From contig NW_027288732.1 of the NCBI RefSeq assembly GCF_037038585.1, positions 2,108,001-2,172,000 on the forward strand: a DNA stretch of 64,000 nt, given 5' to 3'. This stretch comes from Patagioenas fasciata (lineage: Eukaryota; Chordata; Aves; Columbiformes; Columbidae). The first letter of the stretch is position 1. Each line of letters starts with the position of its first letter. Positions 22,825 to 35,298 of this stretch are shown piece by piece. Made by a program: the position numbers and the translations under genes. Under the pieces are notes generated by a model. It was given only the letters and a program-made list of their open reading frames with translations. It was not told where the DNA came from and searched no databases.

Positions 22825-23717
22825 ATGTCAGCTGGGTGTGGCAGCCGAGCGCCCGCTACGGGAGGGGGAGCCTGTCAGCCCCGGGCCTGTCACTGCCTGC
22901 TGTCCCCCCTGTCAGCAGCGAGGCCTCTGAAAAGTTTCCAAAACATGCCCAGACTTGGCTCCAAAGTGGCCAAAAGTCTCCAAGAAACAAGTCGGGAAGA
23001 AGGATATGGAAGAGAGGGAGAAAGCCAAGGGAGCAGGCCAAAGGGAGGCAAGAGAAAAAAGTAGTGCGGGGCTGCAGGACTGAAATGGAGGAATTGAAAG
23101 AGGAAAGCCAGGAAGCAGGAGAGTTTGAGAAAAGGAGAGAGGAAAGAAGAGACATGCAGCCAGACGAGGGGTTAGTGAGAGAGGCTGGGACAGAGAACAG
23201 GATGCGAAAGAAATAAGGCAAAGCAAGGCAAGGCAAGGCTAGGCCAAACGAGGTTTCCCTGATTTATGTTTTCTACCACATTCATCTTGAGATGAGAGGA
23301 AAGCCCTCAGACCTTATGGATTAGGCCCAAACAAAAGCCCCGGCTACTTGAGACACTTAGACTAAGTCTAAACCACAAAGATCTTACCATAAAGATGGTT
23401 TTTATACTGTACTTGAACAATCAGCTGGCAGTACAAAAGAACAAGCGGCAGATGTACTTAGGCTGAGTCATGGTGGTTTGGTGCAGAGACCATGCATATC
23501 ATGGGAATATTTCAGCATTTCTGCTCTGGTTTTCAGTGTATTACACCAAAACACCCACCTGATGACATCATTTCAAGAGCAAAGCAGCAATTTGCAGAAT
23601 TCAGCTTCTTTGGGGTACTGAGCAATTGCTGAGCTGACAGCAAGTCCTGCTGGGTCCCTGTCATCTACAGTGTGCCCGCATCCTCACCACAGTAGCGGGC
23701 ATTGTGACAAAGGTTCT
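22825..23717 (+). repeat. satellite unit M26 (type C, 893 bp)
   Basis: C unit with GATGAGAGG (1 bp shorter) and the private TACTTGAACAATC, shared only with M28. Confidence 0.97.
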
Positions 23718-24606
23718 ATGTCAGCTGGGTGTGGCAGCCGATCGCCCGCTAGGGGAGGGGGAGCCTGTCAGCCCCGGGCTTGTCACTGCCTGCTGTCCCT
23801 CCTGTCACCAGCGAGGCCTCTGAAAAGTTTCCAAAACATCCCCAGACTTGGCTCCAAAGTGGCCAAAAGTCTCCAAGAGACAAGTCGGGAAGAAGGATAT
23901 GGAAGAGAGGGAGAAAGCCAAGGGAGCAGGCCAAAGGGAGGCAAGAGAAAAAAGTAGTGCCGGGCTGCAGGACTGAAATGGAGGAATTGAAAGACGAAAG
24001 CCAGGAAGCAGGAGAGTTTGAGAAAAGGAGAGAGGAAAGAAGAGACATGCAGCCAGACGAGGGCTTAGTGAGAGAGGCTGGGACAGAGAACAGGATGAGA
24101 AGGAAATAAGGCAAGGCAAGGCAAGGCTAGGCCAAAGGACGTTTCTTTGATTTATATTTTCTACCACATTCATCTTGAGATGAGAGGAAAGCCATCAGAC
24201 GTTATGGATTAGGCCCAAACAAAAGCCCCGGCTACTTGAGACACTTAGACTAAGCCTAAACCAGAAAGATCTCTCCATAAAGATGTTTTTTATACTGTAC
24301 TTCCACAATCAGCTGGCAGTACAAAAGAACAAGCGGCAGATGTACTTAGGCTGAGTCATGGTGGTTTGGTGCAGAGACCATGCTTATCATGGGAATATTT
24401 CAGCATTTCTGGTCTGGTTTTCAGTGTATTACACCAAAACACCCACCTGATGACATCATTTCAAGAGCAAAAGCAGCAATTTGCAGAATTCAGCTTCTTT
24501 GGGGAACTGAGCAATTGCTGAGCTGACAGCAAGTCCTGCTGGGTCCCTGTCACCTGCAGAGTGCCCGCATCCTCACCACGGTAGCGGGCATTGTGACAAA
24601 GGTTCT
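23718..24606 (+). repeat. satellite unit M27 (type D, 889 bp)
   Basis: D unit as M25. Confidence 0.97.
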
Positions 24607-25499
24607 ATGTCAGCTGGGTGTGGCAGCCGAGCGCCCGCTACGGGAGGGGGAGCCTGTCAGCCCCGGGCCTGTCACTGCCTGCTGTCCCCCCTGTCACCAG
24701 CGAGGCCTCTGAAAAGTTTCCAAAACATGCCCAGACTTGGCTCCAAAGTGGCCAAAAGTCTCCAAGAAACAAGTCGGGAAGAAGGATATGGAAGAGAGGG
24801 AGAAAGCCAAGGGAGCAGGCCAAAGGGAGGCAAGAGAAAAAAGTAGTGCGGGGCTGCAGGACTGAAATGGAGGAATTGAAAGAGGAAAGCCAGGAAGCAG
24901 GAGAGTTTGAGAAAAGGAGAGAGGAAAGAAGAGACATGCAGCCAGACGAGGGGTTAGTGAGAGAGGCTGGGACAGAGAACAGGATGCGAAAGAAATAAGG
25001 CAAAGCAAGGCAAGGCAAGGCTAGGCCAAACGAGGTTTCCCTGATTTATGTTTTCTACCACATTCATCTTGAGATGAGAGGAAAGCCCTCAGACCTTATG
25101 GATTAGGCCCAAACAAAAGCCCCGGCTACTTGAGACACTTAGACTAAGTCTAAACCACAAAGATCTTACCATAAAGATGGTTTTTATACTGTACTTGAAC
25201 AATCAGCTGGCAGTACAAAAGAACAAGCGGCAGATGTACTTAGGCTGAGTCATGGTGGTTTGGTGCAGAGACCATGCATATCATGGGAATATTTCAGCAT
25301 TTCTGCTCTGGTTTTCAGTGTATTACACCAAAACACCCACCTGATGACATCATTTCAAGAGCAAAGCAGCAATTTGCAGAATTCAGCTTCTTTGGGGTAC
25401 TGAGCAATTGCTGAGCTGACAGCAAGTCCTGCTGGGTCCCTGTCATCTACAGTGTGCCCGCATCCTCACCACAGTAGCGGGCATTGTGACAAAGGTTCT
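24607..25499 (+). repeat. satellite unit M28 (type C, 893 bp)
   Basis: As M26 (TACTTGAACAATC, GATGAGAGG) but with TGTCACCAGCG at the head. Confidence 0.97.
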
Positions 25500-26836
25500 A
25501 TGTCAGCTGGGTGTGGCAGCCGATCGCCCGCTAGGGGAGGGGGAGCCTGTCAGCCCCGGGCTTGTCACTGCCTGCTGTCCCTCCTGTCACCAGCGAGGCC
25601 TCTGAAAAGTTTCCAAAACATCCCCAGACTTGGCTCCAAAGTGGCCAAAAGTCTCCAAGAGACAAGTCGGGAAGAAGGATATGGAAGAGAGGGAGAAAGC
25701 CAAGGGAGCAGGCCAAAGGGAGGCAAGAGAAAAAAGTAGTGCCGGGCTGCAGGACTGAAATGGAGGAATTGAAAGACGAAAGCCAGGAAGCAGGAGAGTT
25801 TGAGAAAAGGAGAGAGGAAAGAAGAGACATGCAGCCAGACGAGGGCTTAGTGAGAGAGGCTGGGACAGAGAACAGGATGAGAAGGAAATAAGGCAAGGCA
25901 AGGCAAGGCTAGGCCAAAGGACGTTTCTTTGATTTATATTTTCTACCACATTCATCTTGAGATGAGAGGAAAGCCATCAGACCATATGGATTAGGCCCAA
26001 ACAAAAGCCCCGGCTACTTGAGACACTTAGACTAAGCCTAAACCAGAAAGATCTCTCCATAAAGATGTTTTTTATACTGTACTTCCACAATCAGCTGGCA
26101 GTACAAAAGAACAAGCGGCAGATGTACTTAGGCTGAGTCATGGTGGTTTGGTGCAGAGACCATGCTTATCATGGGAATATTTCAGCATTTCTGCTCTGGT
26201 TTTCAGTGTATTACACCAAAACACCCACCTGATGACATCATTTCAAGATCAAAAGCAGCAATTTGCAGAATTCAGCTTCTTTGGGGAACTGAGCAATTGC
26301 TGAGCTGACAGCAAGTCCTGCTGGGTCCCTGTCACCTGCAGAGTGCCCGCATCCTCACCACGGTAGCGGGCATTGTGACAAAGGTTCTATGTCAGCTGGG
26401 TGTGGCAGCGGAGCGCCCGCTAGGGGAGGGGGAGCCTGTCAGCCCCAGGCCTGTCACTGCCTGCTGTCCCCCGTGTCACCAGCGAGGCCTCTAAAAAGTT
26501 TCCAAAACATGCCCAGACTTGGGTCCAAAGTGGCCAAAAGTCTCCAAGAGACAAGTCGGGAAGAAGGATATGGAAGAGAGGGAGAAAGCCAAGGGAGCAG
26601 GCCAAAGGGAGGCAAGAGGAAAAACTAGTGAGGGGCTGCAGGACTGAAATGGAGGAATTGAAAGAGGAAAGCCAGGAAGCAGGAGAGTTTGAGAAAAGGA
26701 GAGAGGAAAGAAGAGACATGCAGCCAGACGAGGGCTTAGTGAGAGAGGCTGGGACAGAGAACAGGATGAGAAGGAAATAAGGCAAGGCAAGGCAAGGCAA
26801 GGCTAGGCCAAACGAGGTTTCCCTGATTTATATTTT
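25200..26836 (+). repeat. hexamer-spaced duplicate, copy 1
   Basis: About 1.6 kb (end of M28, M29, head of M30), apparently identical to 30544-32180 at +5,344 bp, equal to six units. The private TCAAGATCAAAAGC and CTCTAAAAAG occur only in these two copies. Confidence 0.85.
25500..26388 (+). repeat. satellite unit M29 (type D, 889 bp)
   Basis: D unit with TTCTGCTCTGG and the private TCAAGATCAAAAGC, shared only with M35, 5,344 bp away. Confidence 0.97.
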
Positions 26837-27282
26837 CTACCACATTCATCTTGAGATGAGGAGGAAAGCCATCAGACCTTATGGATTAGGCCCAAACAAA
26901 AGCCCCGGCTACTTGAGACACTTAGACTAAGTCTAAACCACAAAGATCTTACCATAAAGATGGTTTTTATACTGTACTTTCACAATCAGCTGGCAGTACA
27001 AAAGAACAAGCGGTAGATGTACTTAGGCTGAGTCATGGTGGTTTGGTGCAGAGACCATGCATATCATGGGAATATTTCAGCATTTCTGCTCTGGTTTTCA
27101 GTGTATTACACCAAAACACCCACCTGATGACATCATTTCAAGAGCAAAGCAGCAATTTGCAAAATTCAACTTCTTTGGGGAACTGAGCAATTGCTGAGCT
27201 GACAGCAAGTCCTGCTGGGTCCCTGTCACCTGCAGAGTGCCCGCATCCTCACCACGGTAGCGGGCATTGTGACAAAGGTTCT
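26389..27282 (+). repeat. satellite unit M30 (type B, 894 bp)
   Basis: B body with four GGCAA, GCCCCAGGCC (SmaI site lost), CTCTAAAAAG and GCGGTAGATG. M36 is its counterpart. Confidence 0.97.
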
Positions 27283-28171
27283 ATGTCAGCTGGGTGTGGC
27301 AGCCGAGCGCCCGCTAGGGGAGGGGGAGCCTGTCAGCCCCGGGCCTGTCACTGCCTGCTGTCCCCCGTGTCACCAGCGAGGCCTCTGAAAAGTTTCCAAA
27401 ACATGCCCAGACTTGGGTCCAAAGTGGCCAAAAGTCTCCAAGAGACAAGTCGGGAAGAAGGATATGGAAGAGAGGGAGAAAGCCAAGGGAGCAGGCCCAA
27501 GGGAGGCAAGAGAAAAAAGTAGTGCCGGGCTGCAGGACTGAAATGGAGGAATTGAAAGAGGAAAGCCAGGAAGCAGGAGAGTTTGAGAAAAGGAGAGAGA
27601 AAAGAAGAGACATGCAGCCAGACGAGGGCTTAGTGAGAGAGGCTGGGACAGAGAACAGGATGAGAAGGAAATAAGGCAAGGCAAGGCAAGGCTAGGCCAA
27701 AGGACGTTTCTTTGATTTATATTTTCTACCACATTCATCTTGAGATGAGAGGAAAGCCATCAGACGTTATGGATTAGGCCCAAACAAAAGCCCCGGCTAC
27801 TTGAGACACTTAGACTAAGCCTAAACCAGAAAGATCTCTCCATAAAGATGTTTTTTATACTGTACTTCCACAATCAGCTGGCAGTACAAAAGAACAAGCG
27901 GCAGATGTACTTAGGCTGAGTCATGGTGGTTTGGTGCAGAGACCATGCTTATCATGGGAATATTTCAGCATTTCTGGTCTGGTTTTCAGTGTATTACACC
28001 AAAACACCCACCTGATGACATCATTTCAAGAGCAAAAGCAGCAATTTGCAGAATTCAGCTTCTTTGGGGAACTGAGCAATTGCTGAGCTGACAGCAAGTC
28101 CTGCTGGGTCCCTGTCACCTGCAGAGTGCCCGCATCCTCACCACGGTAGCGGGCATTGTGACAAAGGTTCT
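27283..28171 (+). repeat. satellite unit M31 (D body, 889 bp)
   Basis: M1-like head with CCGTGTCACC and a D body. Private GAGAGAAAAG in the purine tract. Confidence 0.97.
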
Positions 28172-29060
28172 ATGTCAGCTGGGTGTGGCAGCGGAGTACC
28201 CGCTACGGGAGGGGGAGCCTGTCAGCCCCGGGCCTGTCACTGCCTGCTGTCCCCCCTGTCACCAGCGAGGCCTCTGAAAAGTTTCCAAAACATGCCCAGA
28301 CTTGGGTCCAAAGTGGCCAAAAGTCTCCAAGAGACAAGTCGGGAAGAAGGATATGGAAGAGAGGGAGAAAGCCAAGGGAGCAGGCCAAAGGGAGGCAAGA
28401 GAAAAAAGTAGTGCCGGGCTGCAGGACTGAAATGGAGGAATTGAAAGACGAAAGCCAGGAAGCAGGAGAGTTTGAGAAAAGGAGAGAGGAAAGAAGAGAC
28501 ATGCAGACAGACGAGGGCTTAGTGAGAGAGGCTGGGACAGAGAACAGGATGAGAAGGAAATAAGGCAAGGCAAGGCAAGGCTAGGCCAAAGGACGTTTCT
28601 TTGATTTATATTTTCTACCACATTCATCTTGAGATGCGAGGAAAGCCATCAGACCATATGGATTAGGCCCAAACAAAAGCCCCGGCTACTTGAGACACTT
28701 AGACTAAGCGTAAACCAGAAAGATATCTCCATAAAGATGTTTTTTATACTGTACTTCCACAATCAGCTGGCAGTACAAAAGAACAAGCGGCAGATGTACT
28801 TAGGCTGAGTCATGGTGGTTTGGTGCAGAGACCATGCTTATCATGGGAATATTTCAGCATTTCTGCTCTGGTTTTCAGTGTATTACACCAAAACACCCAC
28901 CTGATGACATCATTTCAAGAGCAAAAGCAGCAATTTGCAGAATTCAGCTTCTTGGGGGAACTGAGCAATTGCTGAGCTGACAGCAAGTCCTGCTGGGTCC
29001 CTGTCACCTGCAGAGTGCCCGCATCCTCACCACGGTAGCGGGCATTGTGACAAAGGTTCT
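28172..29060 (+). repeat. satellite unit M32 (D body, 889 bp)
   Basis: Head has GCGGAGTACCCGCTACGGG. Private body changes are GATGCGAGG, AAGCGTAAACC and AGATATCTCC (BglII site lost), plus CTTGGGGGAAC. Confidence 0.97.
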
Positions 29061-29949
29061 ATGTCAGCTGGGTGTGGCAGCCGAGCGCCCGCTACGGGAG
29101 GGGGAGCCTGTCAGCCCCGGGCCTGTCACTGCCTGCTGTCCCCCCTGTCAGCAGCGAGGCCTCTGAAAAGTTTCCAAAACATGCCCAGACTTGGCTCCAA
29201 AGTGGCCAAAAGTCTCCAAGAAACAAGTCGGGAAGAAGGATATGGAAGAGAGGGAGAAAGCCAAGGGAGCAGGCCAAAGGGAGGCAAGAGAAAAAAGTAG
29301 TGCGGGGCTGCAGGACTGAAATGGAGGAATTGAAAGAGGAAAGCCAGGAAGCAGGAGAGTTTGAGAAAAGGAGAGAGGAAAGAAGAGACATGCAGCCAGA
29401 CGAGGGCTTAGTGAGAGAGGCTGGGACAGAGAACAGGATGAGAAGGAAATAAGGCAAGGCAAGGCAAGGCTAGGCCAAAGGACGTTTCTTTGATTTATAT
29501 TTTCTACCACATTCATCTTGAGATGAGAGGAAAGCCATCAGACCATATGGATTAGGCCCAAACAAAAGCCCCGGCTACTTGAGACACTTAGACTAAGCCT
29601 AAACCAGAAAGATCTCTCCATAAAGATGTTTTTTATACTGTACTTCCACAATCAGCTGGCAGTACAAAAGAACAAGCGGCAGATGTACTTAGGCTGAGTC
29701 ATGGTGGTTTGGTGCAGAGACCATGCTTATCATGGGAATATTTCAGCATTTCTGCTCTGGTTTTCAGTGTATTACACCAAAACACCCACCTGATGACATC
29801 ATTTCAAGAGCAAAAGCAGCAATTTGCAGAATTCAGCTTCTTTGGGGAACTGAGCAATTGCTGAGCTGACAGCAAGTCCTGCTGGGTCCCTGTCACCTGC
29901 AGAGTGCCCGCATCCTCACCACGGTAGCGGGCATTGTGACAAAGGTTCT
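29061..29949 (+). repeat. satellite unit M33 (C head / D body chimera, 889 bp)
   Basis: Same chimeric arrangement as M20, with CATATGG and TTCTGCTCTGG. Confidence 0.96.
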
Positions 29950-30843
29950 ATGTCAGCTGGGTGTGGCAGCCGAGCGCCCGCTACGGGAGGGGGAGCCTGT
30001 CAGCCCCGGGCCTGTCACTGCCTGCTGTCCCCCCTGTCAGCAGCGAGGCCTCTGAAAAGTTTCCAAAACATGCCCAGACTTGGCTCCAAAGTGGCCAAAA
30101 GTCTCCAAGAAACAAGTCGGGAAGAAGGATATGGAAGAGAGGGAGAAAGCCAAGGGAGCAGGCCAAAGGGAGGCAAGAGAAAAAAGTAGTGCGGGGCTGC
30201 AGGACTGAAATGGAGGAATTGAAAGAGGAAAGCCAGGAAGCAGGAGAGTTTGAGAAAAGGAGAGAGGAAAGAAGAGACATGCAGCCAGACGAGGGGTTAG
30301 TGAGAGAGGCTGGGACAGAGAACAGGATGCGAAAGAAATAAGGCAAAGCAAGGCAAGGCAAGGCTAGGCCAAACGAGGTTTCCCTGATTTATGTTTTCTA
30401 CCACATTCATCTTGAGATGAGGAGGAAAGCCCTCAGACCTTATGGATTAGGCCCAAACAAAAGCCCCGGCTACTTGAGACACTTAGACTAAGTCTAAACC
30501 ACAAAGATCTTACCATAAAGATGGTTTTTATACTGTACTTTCACAATCAGCTGGCAGTACAAAAGAACAAGCGGCAGATGTACTTAGGCTGAGTCATGGT
30601 GGTTTGGTGCAGAGACCATGCATATCATGGGAATATTTCAGCATTTCTGCTCTGGTTTTCAGTGTATTACACCAAAACACCCACCTGATGACATCATTTC
30701 AAGAGCAAAGCAGCAATTTGCAGAATTCAGCTTCTTTGGGGTACTGAGCAATTGCTGAGCTGACAGCAAGTCCTGCTGGGTCCCTGTCATCTACAGTGTG
30801 CCCGCATCCTCACCACAGTAGCGGGCATTGTGACAAAGGTTCT
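29950..30843 (+). repeat. satellite unit M34 (type C, 894 bp)
   Basis: Canonical C unit, the last one in the window. Confidence 0.97.
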
Positions 30844-32180
30844 ATGTCAGCTGGGTGTGGCAGCCGATCGCCCGCTAGGGGAGGGGGAGCCTGTCAGCCC
30901 CGGGCTTGTCACTGCCTGCTGTCCCTCCTGTCACCAGCGAGGCCTCTGAAAAGTTTCCAAAACATCCCCAGACTTGGCTCCAAAGTGGCCAAAAGTCTCC
31001 AAGAGACAAGTCGGGAAGAAGGATATGGAAGAGAGGGAGAAAGCCAAGGGAGCAGGCCAAAGGGAGGCAAGAGAAAAAAGTAGTGCCGGGCTGCAGGACT
31101 GAAATGGAGGAATTGAAAGACGAAAGCCAGGAAGCAGGAGAGTTTGAGAAAAGGAGAGAGGAAAGAAGAGACATGCAGCCAGACGAGGGCTTAGTGAGAG
31201 AGGCTGGGACAGAGAACAGGATGAGAAGGAAATAAGGCAAGGCAAGGCAAGGCTAGGCCAAAGGACGTTTCTTTGATTTATATTTTCTACCACATTCATC
31301 TTGAGATGAGAGGAAAGCCATCAGACCATATGGATTAGGCCCAAACAAAAGCCCCGGCTACTTGAGACACTTAGACTAAGCCTAAACCAGAAAGATCTCT
31401 CCATAAAGATGTTTTTTATACTGTACTTCCACAATCAGCTGGCAGTACAAAAGAACAAGCGGCAGATGTACTTAGGCTGAGTCATGGTGGTTTGGTGCAG
31501 AGACCATGCTTATCATGGGAATATTTCAGCATTTCTGCTCTGGTTTTCAGTGTATTACACCAAAACACCCACCTGATGACATCATTTCAAGATCAAAAGC
31601 AGCAATTTGCAGAATTCAGCTTCTTTGGGGAACTGAGCAATTGCTGAGCTGACAGCAAGTCCTGCTGGGTCCCTGTCACCTGCAGAGTGCCCGCATCCTC
31701 ACCACGGTAGCGGGCATTGTGACAAAGGTTCTATGTCAGCTGGGTGTGGCAGCGGAGCGCCCGCTAGGGGAGGGGGAGCCTGTCAGCCCCAGGCCTGTCA
31801 CTGCCTGCTGTCCCCCGTGTCACCAGCGAGGCCTCTAAAAAGTTTCCAAAACATGCCCAGACTTGGGTCCAAAGTGGCCAAAAGTCTCCAAGAGACAAGT
31901 CGGGAAGAAGGATATGGAAGAGAGGGAGAAAGCCAAGGGAGCAGGCCAAAGGGAGGCAAGAGGAAAAACTAGTGAGGGGCTGCAGGACTGAAATGGAGGA
32001 ATTGAAAGAGGAAAGCCAGGAAGCAGGAGAGTTTGAGAAAAGGAGAGAGGAAAGAAGAGACATGCAGCCAGACGAGGGCTTAGTGAGAGAGGCTGGGACA
32101 GAGAACAGGATGAGAAGGAAATAAGGCAAGGCAAGGCAAGGCAAGGCTAGGCCAAACGAGGTTTCCCTGATTTATATTTT
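30544..32180 (+). repeat. hexamer-spaced duplicate, copy 2
   Basis: Second copy of 25200-26836. It ends where M36 changes to TTCTAGCACATTC. Confidence 0.85.
30844..31732 (+). repeat. satellite unit M35 (type D, 889 bp)
   Basis: Appears identical to M29, including TCAAGATCAAAAGC. Confidence 0.97.
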
Positions 32181-32626
32181 CTAGCACATTCATCTTGAGA
32201 TGAGGAGGAAAGCCATCAGACCTTATGGATTAGGCCCAAACAAAAGCCCCGGCTACTTGAGACACTTAGACTAAGTCTAAACCACAAAGATCTTACCATA
32301 AAGATGTTTTTTATACTGTACTTTCACAATCAGCTGGCAGTACAAAAGAACAAGCGGTAGATGTACTTAGGCTGAGTCATGGTGGTTTGGTGCAGAGACC
32401 ATGCATATCATGGGAATATTTCAGCATTTCTGCTCTGGTTTTCAGTGTATTACACCAAAACACCCACCTGATGACATCATTTCAAGAGCAAAGCAGCAAT
32501 TTGCAAAATTCAACTTCTTTGGGGAACTGAGCAATTGCTGAGCTGACAGCAAGTCCTGCTGGGTCCCTGTCACCTACAGAGTGCCCGCATCCTCACCACA
32601 GTAGCGGGCATTGTGACAAAGGTTCT
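31733..32626 (+). repeat. satellite unit M36 (type B, 894 bp)
   Basis: Matches M30 up to about 32,180, then diverges: TTCTAGCACATTC, GATGTTTTTT and ACCTACAGAG. Confidence 0.97.
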
Positions 32627-33515
32627 ATGTCAGCTGGGTGTGGCAGCGGAGCGCCCGCTACGGGAGGGGGAGCCTGTCAGCCCCGGGCCTGTCACTGCCT
32701 GCTGTCCCCCCTGTCACCAGCGAGGCCTCTGAAAAGTTTCCAAAACATGCCCAGACTTGGGTCCAAAGTGGCCAAAAGTCTCCAAGAGACAAGTCGGGAA
32801 GAAGGATATGGAAGAGAGGGAGAAAGCCAAGGGAGCAGGCCAAAGGGAGGCAAGAGAAAAAAGTAGTGTGGGGCTGCAGGACTGAAATGGAGGAATTGAA
32901 AGAGGAAAGCCAGGAAGCAGGAGAGTTTGAGAAAAGGAGAGAGGAAAGAAGAGACATGCAGCCAGACGAGGGCTTAGTGAGAGAGGCTGGGACAGAGAAC
33001 AGGATGAGAAGGAAATAAGGCAAGGCAAGGCAAGGCTAGGCCAAAGGACGTTTCTTTGATTTATATTTTCTACCACATTCATCTTGAGATGAGAGGAAAG
33101 CCATCAGACGTTATGGATTAGGCCCAAACAAAAGCCCCGGCTACTTGAGACACTTAGACTAAGCCTAAACCAGAAAGATCTCTCCATAAAGATGTTTTTT
33201 ATACTGTACTTCCACAATCAGCTGGCAGTACAAAAGAACAAGCGGCAGATGTACTTAGGCTGAGTCATGGTGGTTTGGTGCAGAGACCATGCTTATCATG
33301 GGAATATTTCAGCATTTCTGCTCTGGTTTTCAGTGTATTACACCAAAACACCCACCTGATGACATCATTTCAAGAGCAAAAGCAGCAATTTGCAGAATTC
33401 AGCTTCTTTGTGGAACTGAGCAATTGCTGAGCTGACAGCAAGTCCTGCTGGGTCCCTGTCACCTGCAGAGTGCCCGCATCCTCACCACGGTAGCGGGCAT
33501 TGTGACAAAGGTTCT
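32627..33515 (+). repeat. satellite unit M37 (D body, 889 bp)
   Basis: Head GCGGAGCGCCCGCTACGGG, private GTAGTGTGGGG, D body, private CTTTGTGGAAC at 33411. Confidence 0.97.
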
Positions 33516-34404
33516 ATGTCAGCTGGGTGTGGCAGCGGAGCGCCCGCTAGGGGAGGGGGAGCCTGTCAGCCCCGGGCCTGTCACTGCCTGCTGTCCCCCG
33601 TGTCACCAGCGAGGCCTCTGAAAAGTTTCCAAAACCTGCCCAGACTTGGGTCCAAAGTGGCCAAAAGTCTCCAAGAGACAAGTCGGGAAGAAGGATATGG
33701 AAGAGAGGGAGAAAGCCAAGGGAGCAGGCCAAAGGGAGACAAGAGGAAAAAGTAGTGCCGGGCTGCAGGAATGAAATGGAGGAATTGAAAGAGGAAAGCC
33801 AGGAAGCAGGAGAGTTTGAGAAAAGGAGAGAGGAAAGAAGAGTCATGCAGCCAGACGAGGGCTTAGTGAGAGAGGCTGGGACAGAGAACAGGATGAGAAG
33901 GAAATAAGGCAAGGCAAGGCAAGGCTAGGCCAAATGAGGTTTCCCTGATTTATATTTTCTACCACATTCATCTTGAAATGAGGAGGAAAGCCATCAGACC
34001 TTATGGATTAGGCCCAAACAAAAGCCCCGGCTACTTGAGATACTTAGACTAAGTCTAAACCACAAAGATCTTACCATAAAGATGGTTTTTATACTGTACT
34101 TTCACAATCAGCTGGCAGTACAAAAGAACAAGCGGTAGATGTACTTAGGCTGAGTCATGGTGGTTTGGTGCAGAGACCATGCATATCATGGGAATATTTC
34201 AGCATTTCTGCTCTGGTTTTCAGTGTATTACACCAAAACACCCACCTGATGACATCATTTCAAGAGCAAAGCAGCAATTTGCAAAATTCAACTTCTTTGG
34301 GGATGTGAGCAATTGCTGAGCTGACAGCAAGTCCTGCTGGGTCCCTGTCACCTGCAGAGTGCCCGCATCCTCACCACAGTAGCGGGCATTGTGAGAAATG
34401 TTCT
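33516..34404 (+). repeat. satellite unit M38 (type B, 889 bp)
   Basis: B body with three GGCAA and many private variants: AAACCTGCCC, GGAGACAAG, AGAGTCATGC, CAAATGAGG, CTTGAAATGAGG, GAGATACTT, GGGGATGTGAG and GTGAGAAATG. All recur in M42. Confidence 0.97.
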
Positions 34405-35298
34405 ATGTCAGCTGGGTGTGGCAGCCGAGCGCCCGCTAGGGGAGGGGGAGCCTGTCAGCCCCGGGCCTGTCACTGCCTGCTGTCCCCCGTGTCACCAGCG
34501 AGGCCTCTGAAAAGTTTCCAAAACATGCCCAGACTTGGGTCCAAAGTGGCCAAAAGTCTCCAAGAGACAAGTCGGGAAGAAGGATATGGAAGAGAGGGAG
34601 AAAGCCAAGGGAGCAGGCCAAAGGGAGGCAAGAGGAAAAACTAGTGAGGGGCTGCAGGACTGAAATGGAGGAATTGAAAGAGGAAAGCCAGGAAGCAGGA
34701 GAGTTTGAGAAAAGGAGAGAGGAAAGAAGAGACATGCAGCCAGACGAGGGCTTAGTGAGAGAGGCTGGGACAGAGAACAGGATGAGAAGGAAATAAGGCA
34801 AGGCAAGGCAAGGCAAGGCTAGGCCAAACGAGGTTTCCCTGATTTATATTTTCTAGCACATTCATCTTGAGATGAGGAGGAAAGCCATCAGACCTTATGG
34901 ATTAGGCCCAAACAAGAGCCCCGGCTACTTGAGACACTTAGACTAAGTCTAAACCACAAAGATCTTACCATAAAGATGTTTTTTATACTGTACTTTCACA
35001 ATCAGCTGGCAGTACAAAAGAACAAGCGGTAGATGTACTTAGGCTGAGTCATGGTGGTTTGGTGCAGAGACCATGCATATCATGGGAATATTTCAGCATT
35101 TCTGCTCTGGTTTTCAGTGTATTACACCAAAACACCCACCTGATGACATCATTTCAAGAGCAAAGCAGCAATTTGCAAAATTCAACTTCTTTGGGGAACT
35201 GAGCAATTGCTGAGCTGACAGCAAGTCCTGCTGGGTCCCTGTCACCTGCAGAGTGCCCGCATCCTCACCACGGTAGCGGGCATTGTGACAAAGATTCT
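34405..35298 (+). repeat. satellite unit M39 (type B, 894 bp)
   Basis: B body with TTCTAGCACATTC, ACAAGAGCCCC and AAAGATTCTATG. Duplicate is M43. Confidence 0.97.

Larger units (their letters stand above)
11243..26388 (+). repeat. homogenised C/D higher-order core
   Basis: M13 to M29 consist of C (893-894 bp) and D (888-889 bp) units in alternation. C starts fall at 11243, 13026, 15698, 18370, 21042, 22825 and 24607. The steps are 1,783 (dimer), 2,672 three times (trimer with an extra M17, M20 or M23), then 1,783 and 1,782 (dimers). Variation between same-class units is low compared with the flanks, which suggests recent local homogenisation. Confidence 0.9.
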
